Positions 8,281 through 14,790 of a DNA stretch of 32,575 nucleotides are shown here, piece after piece. The stretch comes from an uncultured Eubacteriales bacterium (lineage in GTDB: Bacteria > Bacillota > Clostridia > Christensenellales > CAG-917): contig ONYW01000013.1 in NCBI GenBank assembly GCA_900322215.1, positions 1 through 32,575 of the forward strand. Direction: 5' to 3'. Within the stretch, counting starts at the first letter, position 1. The number at the start of each line of letters is the position of its first letter. The notes under the pieces were generated by a model. That model saw only the letters and a list, made by a program, of their open reading frames with translations, was not told the DNA's origin and searched no databases. Made by a program: the position numbers and the translations under genes.

Positions 8281-9555
8281 TCAGCAGTATTTAGGTTGGT
8301 ATCCGCGGATAGCGTCAAAGTACGCGTCCGTAACGCCTTGGAACGTCGTCGCAGCATTTATGCTTGTGACCGCTCCGTTTGTATCAAACACCGTTTCGTT
8401 GCCGTCTTTGGACATTTGACCGTTGTACATCCTGTTCACTTGTTCGATCTTTATTTGCTTGTAGACGTCGACTGCGTTTGCTGCCGCGAACCCTTTCTCT
8501 TCAAATGCCTTTTGCGTGGTCGCCGCAAGCACCGCATGCCCTATGTTGGACGGGTGCGTCCAGTCGCTGAAGAACAGATCCGCACCCTTGCAAGTGCCTT
8601 CCGTATCCGTAAGCATGCCATAATACGGCTTGCCGTCTCTGACGTCCGTCTTTGCATAGTCGTCAAACGCCTTGTTCGCGTCGATAATGTTTATAGAGCC
8701 GGGATTTGCCGCGAGATATTCGTCGAGAATGCCGTTCAAGCAGTTGAGAAGTTCTTGCGCTACCGCCCTCACCTGTTCGATAGTCGCGATAGGCATACCT
8801 TCCGCTCCGAATCTACCGTCGTCCTCGATATCTGCAAGCGCCGAGAGCAGTTCGGGATACAAGAACTTTGAGCCGCCAACTACGGGGTTGTACACCTTTT
8901 GGAAGAAGATCGTCGCACTCGGATTCCATTCGCGCAAAATGTCGACGATGTCGCAAATGTTTTGATACGTATTCGGGAAATTGAATTTTATCTTCCTGTG
9001 ATTGCCGTTTTCGTCAACATCCAAAGACGTTCTCTCCGTCTTACCGCCGTTGTGGAGGTAGTTGATGAGCGTCGTTCCGCTCTTTGAACCGTTGTCATAT
9101 TTTTCAGGGAAAGACGGATCGGCAACTTCAAGCATCAAAAGCCCCAAATCGTATTGGAGCAGGTTGTTGCCGAGAATGGAAATGTGAATGATATCCGCTT
9201 GCTGAATATGCGTTTTCATGAGAGTCGAACTCTCGCCGTTTTCCTTTACTTCTTTAAGCAAACCGAGAAAACCGCCGTCCTCGTTGCCGAGCATATCGCC
9301 CGACGTCTTGTGCCCGGACACGGAGTGGTTGAAATATCTGAAATTGTTCGCCCTGCCGAGAAGCGCATAGTAGCCGTAGTTGTCGCGCTCGGAAAGCGGA
9401 GACGGTCCGATAAGCGCTTCCGCTATCGAGTCTCCGAGAAATACTATCGTCTTGTCAGGCGGAGTCACCTCAACCTTTTTGTCGCACGCGACGACGAATA
9501 CGAGGCAGGCGACTATGACAAGCACGAGTGAAAAAATCAAAAAGCGTCTTCTCAT
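8281..9555 (-). CDS. SGNH/GDSL-family hydrolase lipoprotein
   Basis: A 424-residue secreted lipoprotein. The signal peptide ends in a lipobox at Cys24 (VVAC). The catalytic Ser is Ser43 in FLGDSIAE (block I), a conserved Gly lies in SVSGHKT (block II), an Asn in ILGNN (block III), and the Asp-x-x-His pair is in DWTHPSNIGH (block V). This fits an esterase or deacetylase working at the cell surface, for example on acylated polysaccharide or lipids; the substrate is not visible. About 100 residues follow block V. The gene heads a unit with the unknown lipoprotein and the Nudix hydrolase. Catalytic class is clear, substrate unknown. Confidence 0.87.
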   Translation of the reverse strand: MRRRFLIFSLVLVIVACLVFVVACDKKVEVTPPDKTIVFLGDSIAEALIGPSPLSERDNYGYYALLGRANNFRYFNHSVSGHKTSGDMLGNEDGGFLGLLKEVKENGESSTLMKTHIQQADIIHISILGNNLLQYDLGLLMLEVADPSFPEKYDNGSKSGTTLINYLHNGGKTERTSLDVDENGNHRKIKFNFPNTYQNICDIVDILREWNPSATIFFQKVYNPVVGGSKFLYPELLSALADIEDDGRFGAEGMPIATIEQVRAVAQELLNCLNGILDEYLAANPGSINIIDANKAFDDYAKTDVRDGKPYYGMLTDTEGTCKGADLFFSDWTHPSNIGHAVLAATTQKAFEEKGFAAANAVDVYKQIKIEQVNRMYNGQMSKDGNETVFDTNGAVTSINAATTFQGVTDAYFDAIRGYQPKYC

Positions 9556-9583
9556 TTTTTACCCCTATATCATTGTTAAATTC

Positions 9584-9612
9584 ATTTTACTACCAAAATC
9601 CGCCAAAGTAAA
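9584..9612 (-). promoter_or_regulatory. Promoter of the SGNH lipoprotein unit
   Basis: On the minus strand TTTACT (9612-9607) and TAAAAT (9589-9584) are separated by 17 bp, about 30 bp before the ATG at 9555. Both boxes are one or two bases off consensus. Confidence 0.45.
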
Positions 9613-9706
9613 TAGTCAATTGTACAAAAAGGGGGACTTCGTCTCGCTTTTTCTTTTAATTTTTATTGCAATTATTCATTTCGCATTTATATACACTCCG
9701 TGTATA

Positions 9707-9728
9707 GAAAAAAGGGCGTAACGCCCTT
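9707..9728 (-). terminator. Intrinsic terminator after the cyclophilin gene
   Basis: AAGGGCG and CGCCCTT form a tight hairpin with a three-base loop. On the minus strand it is followed by a run of six T. It lies about 65 bp after the cyclophilin stop codon. Confidence 0.8.
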
Positions 9729-9793
9729 CTCTACTTTTTGATATGTTTTGGCTTAAAGCCGTCATTTTGACAAACTACAATCTTATAGGTTGC

Positions 9794-10303
9794 TTACGCG
9801 GCTTCTACAAAGCGGACAGTCTTCATCTTTTGCTCTTCGAGCGGTCTGTCTCCCCTGTTCGTCTTGACGTTTGCGATTTTGTCAACCGTCTCCATTCCCT
9901 CGACCACTTTTCCGAACGCCGCATATTGTCCGTCCAAAAAGTCGCAATTTGCATGGCAAATAAAGAACTGTGAGGACGCCGAGTTGTAAAATTGACTTCT
10001 TGCCATAGAGATAACTCCGCGCGCGTGAGAGAGGTTGTTTTTGACGCCGTTTACAAGAAATTCGCCCTTGATTTCTTCGTCGGCACCGCCCATACCCGTG
10101 CCTGTCGGATCTCCGCCCTGAATCATAAAATCTTTTATAACTCTGTGGAAGATAAGCCCGTCATAGAAGTGCTTGCCCACGAGTTTTTGGAAGTTCGCCA
10201 CCGTGATGGGTGCGTTTGCGGGATCAAGTTCTACAACGATATAGTCTCCGCTCTCCATTGTGATTTTCACAAAATTCGTAACTTTTTCTGTCTCTTGAAA
10301 CAT
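9794..10303 (-). CDS. Cyclophilin-type peptidyl-prolyl cis-trans isomerase
   Basis: A 169-residue cyclophilin that speeds proline isomerisation during protein folding. There is no signal peptide, so it is cytoplasmic. Active-site segments are FHRVIKDFMIQGGD (Arg54, Phe59, Gln62), GVISMARS (98-104), SQFFI (111-115) and FLDGQYAAFGKV (122-133). The GTGTGMGG stretch after the active-site strand is typical. The length matches single-domain bacterial cyclophilins. GAGG a few bases before the ATG supports the start. The gene lies between structured repeat copy 2 (upstream) and an intrinsic terminator (downstream), and seems to be transcribed alone or by read-through from the flavoprotein gene. Confidence 0.95.
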   Translation of the reverse strand: MFQETEKVTNFVKITMESGDYIVVELDPANAPITVANFQKLVGKHFYDGLIFHRVIKDFMIQGGDPTGTGMGGADEEIKGEFLVNGVKNNLSHARGVISMARSQFYNSASSQFFICHANCDFLDGQYAAFGKVVEGMETVDKIANVKTNRGDRPLEEQKMKTVRFVEAA

Positions 10304-10357
10304 AATTTACCTCGTAAATACTTATAAAATCTAAACTCACTATATTATGCAGTTTGT

Positions 10358-10481
10358 AAAACCGCTCAATTTTGATGAGATGCTAGGAAGGGCGCCTTTG
10401 GGAGAAGGGCGCGTACTAAACCGTACGTAACCGACTACCAAAGGCGACCTGACAACGCAGGTCGCAAAATTGTGCGGTTTT
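10358..10481. ncRNA. Structured dispersed element, copy 2 (124 nt)
   Basis: Homologue of 644-767, in the same orientation and of identical length. The ends pair as AAAACCGC with GCGGTTTT and CAATTTTG with CAAAATTG. Inside, CGCCTTTGG (10393-10401) pairs with CCAAAGGCG (10438-10446), and GCGTAC (10411-10416) with GTACGT (10423-10428). GCGACCTG (10444-10451) can alternatively pair with CAGGTCGC (10458-10465). Compared with copy 1 both arms of the inner closing helix and of the CTTTG helix have changed together. It starts 11 nt beyond the flavoprotein gene's stop codon and lies upstream of the cyclophilin gene. Family not assigned; transcription strand unknown. Confidence 0.6.
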
Positions 10482-10492
10482 TGATCGCTCAA

Positions 10493-11692
10493 TCAAAAGG
10501 TTTTAATTATATGGCGAGCAACAGTCATAGCCGACGTCCAAGCCCACTGCAAATTGTACCCACCGCAGTCGCCGTCTATGTCGAGCGCTTCGCCTATGGC
10601 ATAAGCGTTCATCGCGCGAAGCGACATGAGGTTTTCGTCAAACTCACGCGGATCGAGACCGCCCGACATGACCTGTGCAAGCGACGCGTCGCCGAGCCCT
10701 TCGATTTCAAGTTTATAGCCCTTTATCACGCCTGCGAGCACACCGATTTTTGCCTGTGCGGGCTCGTCGGGAGAGCAGTTTGCCGCGGCGATAATCCGCT
10801 CTTGCACTTTTGAGTGGAAGGTGCCGAGCATAAGTTCGCCGACAGTCATTGTGCCTGCGCGCTTGCGAAGAATATCTTCAACCTCCGCACGTGAATATTC
10901 CGGCATAAAGTCAATTGTCATTATGTCGCCGACTTTTGCTCTGTCGCGAGCGAGTTCGCTGGACAGGTTGAACACGGCGATACCGCTCACGCCGAATTCC
11001 TTAAACAGCACTTCACCGACTTCATAGCGGTAGCCTATGCGCACGCCTGCCTTGACGCGCACGCCTTGCAAGCCCTTGATTTGTTCCTTGTTTGTCTTTA
11101 TCGGACAAAGCGACGGGCGCATCTCGCGGACTTTGTGTCCGAATGCGGTGAACAAACTCGTGCTATCCTTGCCAAAGGTCGCGGGAGAGCCTGTCGCAAG
11201 CACCACTTTGTCGCAGTTTATTGTGAAAGACTCGTTCGGTTTGCCCTCGCATTTGACGATGCCCTGCACGTTGAACGCGTCGTTGAATTGCTCTATAAAA
11301 TTGACAAAGTGAGATGTGAACACCTGCGTGCCTGCCCTATCTACTCCGCGGCGCAAAACGTCGAGGACGGTTGAAGCGCATTCGCTGTACGGATATACGC
11401 GTTTGTCGACCGCCTTTGTGATGAGTCCCATCTTTTCAAACGTTGCGACTGTGTCGTGAGCGTCAAATTTGTCAAGAAACTCTTCGATAAATCCGGGACG
11501 GTTGTAGTGCGCGATGTTCATATCAAGATTTGTGAGATTGCATTTTCCGTTGCCTGTCGCAAGGAGTTTTTTGCCGACTCTGTCATTGCTCTCGAGGAGC
11601 GCGACCTTGATGTTTGCAGGCAAAGACGCCGCAAGGAACAACCCTGCCGCTCCGCCACCGATAATAACTACGTCAAATTTCAAATTTTCCAT
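10493..11692 (-). CDS. HI0933/YhiN-family FAD-dependent oxidoreductase
   Basis: A 399-residue flavoprotein of the HI0933-like family (often annotated as aminoacetone-oxidase-family FAD-binding enzyme). The N-terminal dinucleotide fold shows GGGAAG (12-17) and ends with a Glu at the second strand (LLES). The family signature GNGKCNLTN is at 47-55. A later GGLDPREFDENLMS and a C-terminal GGYNLQWAWTSA bind FAD. The physiological reaction of the family is poorly known. I choose the ATG at 11690-11692; a GTG two codons upstream is in frame, but it falls next to the predicted -10 box. No ribosome site is seen before either, and the promoter places the RNA start on the ATG. The 3' end abuts structured repeat copy 2. 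Confidence 0.9.
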   Translation of the reverse strand: MENLKFDVVIIGGGAAGLFLAASLPANIKVALLESNDRVGKKLLATGNGKCNLTNLDMNIAHYNRPGFIEEFLDKFDAHDTVATFEKMGLITKAVDKRVYPYSECASTVLDVLRRGVDRAGTQVFTSHFVNFIEQFNDAFNVQGIVKCEGKPNESFTINCDKVVLATGSPATFGKDSTSLFTAFGHKVREMRPSLCPIKTNKEQIKGLQGVRVKAGVRIGYRYEVGEVLFKEFGVSGIAVFNLSSELARDRAKVGDIMTIDFMPEYSRAEVEDILRKRAGTMTVGELMLGTFHSKVQERIIAAANCSPDEPAQAKIGVLAGVIKGYKLEIEGLGDASLAQVMSGGLDPREFDENLMSLRAMNAYAIGEALDIDGDCGGYNLQWAWTSAMTVARHIIKTF

Positions 11693-11698
11693 ACACAC

Positions 11699-11727
11699 AT
11701 TTTAGCATACCCAAAGTTTTTTGGCAA
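11699..11727 (-). promoter_or_regulatory. Promoter of the HI0933-like flavoprotein gene
   Basis: On the minus strand TTGCCA (11727-11722) and TAAAAT (11704-11699) are 17 bp apart. The -10 box ends six bases before the ATG at 11692, so transcription should begin at the start codon, giving a leaderless mRNA. Confidence 0.5.
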
Positions 11728-11753
11728 TAACAAACTAAACTATTCAGACAACC

Positions 11754-11781
11754 AAAAAAGCAAGTCGTATGACTTGCTTTT
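11754..11781. terminator. Intrinsic terminator of the oligopeptide transporter operon
   Basis: GCAAGTC (11760-11766) and GACTTGC (11771-11777) form a 7-bp stem with a GTAT loop. On the minus strand a run of six T follows, a few bases after the stop codon of the last operon gene. A T-rich run also follows on the plus strand. Confidence 0.85.
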
Positions 11782-11783
11782 CT

Positions 11784-12044
11784 TTAACGCCAATAGCCGA
11801 AAATAAGCAATATGCTGATTGCAAGTATTGCAAGCACAACTACCGCCGGCAAAAACAAGGAATAGAATGCGGAAAACAATAGCGCGAACCAGTCTTTCTT
11901 GTCCAATTTGAGTTTTTCGCCGGGAGGAAGAGCGTCTCTTTGTTGATTGAGCCTTGTCATCAATTCAAAGAAGCCTTCCCTGTGCTTTATCTCATTCTTT
12001 TCCTTATTCGCCTTTTCGGGATCTTTAATCTTGCGCATTTTCAT
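11784..12044 (-). CDS. Small membrane protein closing the oligopeptide transporter operon
   Basis: An 86-residue protein I do not recognise. The first 55 residues are rich in Lys, Glu and Arg. One hydrophobic helix of about 25 residues (from FYSLFLPAVVV to ILLIFGYW) ends almost at the C-terminus, so the topology may be tail-anchored with the charged part in the cytoplasm. The ATG at 12042-12044 lies inside the 3' end of oppF, overlapping it by 20 bp in another frame; a second ATG two codons on is also possible. There is no clear ribosome site, so translation is probably coupled to oppF. It is followed directly by the operon terminator. An accessory role for the importer is inferred from position only. 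Confidence 0.65.
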   Translation of the reverse strand: MKMRKIKDPEKANKEKNEIKHREGFFELMTRLNQQRDALPPGEKLKLDKKDWFALLFSAFYSLFLPAVVVLAILAISILLIFGYWR

Positions 12045-13800
12045 CAGTCGGCTCTGCTTGTGTAGGCGCCGGAGTCGGTGTCGGATCCATAACGGATTCA
12101 ACAGGTTCGCCGACAGGCTCTACCGTCAGGTCGTTATTCAAAGGTTCTTGCTCGCTTGGATCGACTCTTACGCCGTCGACTTTTGCAGTCTTCTTGACCA
12201 TCTTCGGCAATTCAAACAAGTAGTTGCCGTTCTCGTCAAGTTTCTTTTCCAAACGGTGGCAAGCGACGAAATGTCCCGGTGCGACTTCTACGAGTTGCGG
12301 CGGAACTCTGTCGCACTTGTCGCACTTCATGTAGCAACGAGTATGGAATTTGCAGCCTTGCGGCGGACGAATCGGGCTTGGGATATTGCCTTCAAGCAAG
12401 ATTCTGTCTTTTGACAAACTTTCGATATCCGTCGTCGGAATAGAGCTGAGAAGCGCTATCGTGTACGGATGACGCGGATCGTTAAAGATCGTCTCCGCAT
12501 CCGCATACTCGACAAGGTTGCCAAGGTACATAACCGCTATCTTGTCGGAGATATAACGCACGACTGACAAATCGTGGGAGATGAAGAGATAGGTCAAGCC
12601 CTCTTTTTGTTTAAGTTCGTCAAGAAGGTTGATGATCTGCGACTGAATGGACACGTCAAGTGCCGAGACGCACTCGTCGCAAACAACGAATTTCGGCTTT
12701 ACGGCAAGCGCACGCGCGATACAAATACGCTGCCTTTGACCGCCCGAGAATTGGTGCGGATAGCGGTGCAACATATAATCTTGCAAACCGCACTCTTCCA
12801 TAGTCTTGATGATATAATCCTTCATGGCTTTTGAGCCGTGACGGAAGAACTTGTGAGTGACAAGACCTTCTTCGATGATTTGACCGACTGTCATACGTGG
12901 GTTCAAACTTGAATACGGATCCTGGAAGATGATTTGCAAATCGCGACGAAGAGGACGAATCTCGTTGTATTTAAGACGCGCGAGATCGACGCCTTCATCC
13001 GTCATCGCTTCGTACTTTGCGAATTCCTCGTTGCCTTCGTATCTTTGCTTGATTTCGGCAAGTTTTGCACGTTGCTCGTCGTTGAGAACGAGAAGACGAT
13101 CGATTTCCGCTTGCAAAGCGTCAGCCTTTGCGCGAGACTTGATAAGTTTCGGATTGTCCTCCGCCTTTATCACCGTACCGTCTTTTTTGGTTTTGTCTTC
13201 CAGTCCAAGATAATACTCGGTTTTCGTCTTCTCAACCGCAAGTTTGTCGCGAAGTTGAGCGATACGGACGTTCATATTGTGGATGGCAAGCAGTTGATTG
13301 CAACCGTCTTGTCTATCCTCAACCGCAAAGAAACCGCCGACGATTTTTACGATATGAAGAAGTTGCGTCTTTGCGTTTGCCTTTGCGAGGTTGCAGTTTT
13401 GCAAAAGGAAGAAGTCCGCATTGTCTTCGCCGACCTCGTCGACCTTCTTTTGCAACTCATCGGCTTGCGCTTGGAGTTTTTTGTATTTTGCGATGTATTT
13501 GTTTATGTGAGTGATGGTGTCCTTGATATAACTCGGTGCGACCTCGGCAAGCGTTCTGCCATAATAGATACTCTCGCCCGCAGTTTGATCGTAGAGTTGC
13601 AAAAGGACGCGTCCGAACGTTGATTTTCCGCAACCAGACTCACCGACGACGCCGATAGTCTCACCCTCGCAAATGTCAAGGGAAATATCTTCGTTTGCCT
13701 TGACGTAGAGTTGCTCTTTTTGGAAGATAGAGGATTTTGCTATCGGGAAATACTTTTTGAGATTAGAAATCGACAACAACTTGTTTTTTGTGTTCTCCAC
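12025..13800 (-). CDS. oppF: Oligopeptide ABC importer ATPase OppF with a coiled-coil insertion
   Basis: A 591-residue ATPase, far above the usual 310-340 for OppF. Walker A is GESGCGKST (53-61). Residues about 84-280 are an extra helical, Lys/Glu/Gln-rich segment with coiled-coil character, placed just before LRRDLQIIFQDPYSSLNP, which carries Q-loop Gln293. The signature FSGGQRQR is at 351-358, Walker B FVVCDE at 371-376 with catalytic Glu376, and the switch His lies in ISHD. The C-terminal oligopeptide domain has Cys483, Cys489, Cys493, Cys496 and Cys514, a pattern that binds 4Fe-4S in some family members. A Pro/Glu-rich tail of about 75 residues follows. I choose the GTG at 13800, since AGGAGG lies nine bases before it; the upstream ATG would sit before that site. 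It overlaps oppD by 38 bp. Confidence 0.9.
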   Translation of the reverse strand: MENTKNKLLSISNLKKYFPIAKSSIFQKEQLYVKANEDISLDICEGETIGVVGESGCGKSTFGRVLLQLYDQTAGESIYYGRTLAEVAPSYIKDTITHINKYIAKYKKLQAQADELQKKVDEVGEDNADFFLLQNCNLAKANAKTQLLHIVKIVGGFFAVEDRQDGCNQLLAIHNMNVRIAQLRDKLAVEKTKTEYYLGLEDKTKKDGTVIKAEDNPKLIKSRAKADALQAEIDRLLVLNDEQRAKLAEIKQRYEGNEEFAKYEAMTDEGVDLARLKYNEIRPLRRDLQIIFQDPYSSLNPRMTVGQIIEEGLVTHKFFRHGSKAMKDYIIKTMEECGLQDYMLHRYPHQFSGGQRQRICIARALAVKPKFVVCDECVSALDVSIQSQIINLLDELKQKEGLTYLFISHDLSVVRYISDKIAVMYLGNLVEYADAETIFNDPRHPYTIALLSSIPTTDIESLSKDRILLEGNIPSPIRPPQGCKFHTRCYMKCDKCDRVPPQLVEVAPGHFVACHRLEKKLDENGNYLFELPKMVKKTAKVDGVRVDPSEQEPLNNDLTVEPVGEPVESVMDPTPTPAPTQAEPTDENAQD

Positions 13801-14779
13801 TTTGTCTATCCTCCTTTTTAGCATAGAAACATCTTACTTTTTGTCCGGGTACGACTTCTTCGAGGGTTGGTTCTTCCTCCAAGCACTTTTGCGTGCAGTA
13901 TTTGCAACGCGGAGCGAACTTGCAGCCCTTCGGGAGCGCAAGCGGATGAGGAACGACGCCCGGGATCGGCTCGAGTTTTTCGCCGACCGATTCCATACGC
14001 GGAATAGAGTGCATAAGCCCCTCGGTATACGGGTGCGAATACACGCAATTTGTAAAGATTACGTTTGCAGGTGCTTGTTCGACGACCTGACCGCAATACA
14101 TAACGACAACGTCATCCGCCATCTCGTTGATAACGCCGAGGTCGTGCGTGATGAAGATTATTGACGTACCGTTTTCACGTTGCAAATCGTTCATAAGCGA
14201 AAGAATTTGCGCTTGAATCGTAACGTCGAGAGCCGTTGTCGGTTCGTCCGCGATCAAGATCTTCGGACGGCACGCAAGAGCCATTGCTATCATAACGCGT
14301 TGACGCATACCGCCGGAGAGCTGGTGCGGATATTGTTTCATAACCGCTTCCGGGTTCGGAATCTGAACGGCGGCGAGCATCTCGAGAGCCTTCTTTGCAG
14401 CCTCCTTTTTTGTCATTCCTTGGTGGATGATAAAGGGCTCGGAAAGTTGCTTCTTGACGTTGAAAACCGGGTTCAAACTGGTCATCGGCTCTTGGAATAT
14501 GACGGAGATCGCGTTGCCGCGGATGTGGTACATCTCATCCATTGAGAGTTTTGTGAGGTCCTGTCCGTCGAACAAAATCTCGCCGGACTTTATGTAGCCG
14601 TTCTCGTCAAGCAAGCGCAAGATGCTCATTGCGGAAACGCTCTTGCCCGAGCCGGATTCGCCGACTATACCGATGGTTCTGCCGGCTTCAACCGAATATG
14701 AGACGCCGTTGACGGCTTTTACTATACCTTTTTTTGTAAGGAAGAAGGTATGCAAATCCTTTACTTCTAATAATGGCAT
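13763..14779 (-). CDS. oppD: Oligopeptide ABC importer ATPase OppD
   Basis: A 338-residue ATPase of normal length that pairs with OppF to power peptide uptake on the inner face of the membrane. Walker A GESGSGKS is at 40-47, the Q-loop lies in VIFQEPMTSLNP, the signature LSGGMRQR is at 154-161, Walker B ILIADEP at 174-180, and the switch His in ITHD. The C-terminal domain has Cys286, Cys292, Cys295, Cys299 and Cys317, like the iron-sulfur motif reported for a thermophilic DppD. AAGGAGG upstream supports the ATG. It lies 11 bp after oppC and overlaps oppF. Unlike OppF it has no insertion between Walker A and the Q-loop. Confidence 0.95.
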   Translation of the reverse strand: MPLLEVKDLHTFFLTKKGIVKAVNGVSYSVEAGRTIGIVGESGSGKSVSAMSILRLLDENGYIKSGEILFDGQDLTKLSMDEMYHIRGNAISVIFQEPMTSLNPVFNVKKQLSEPFIIHQGMTKKEAAKKALEMLAAVQIPNPEAVMKQYPHQLSGGMRQRVMIAMALACRPKILIADEPTTALDVTIQAQILSLMNDLQRENGTSIIFITHDLGVINEMADDVVVMYCGQVVEQAPANVIFTNCVYSHPYTEGLMHSIPRMESVGEKLEPIPGVVPHPLALPKGCKFAPRCKYCTQKCLEEEPTLEEVVPGQKVRCFYAKKEDRQSGEHKKQVVVDF

Positions 14780-14790
14780 TTTCTTCCTCC

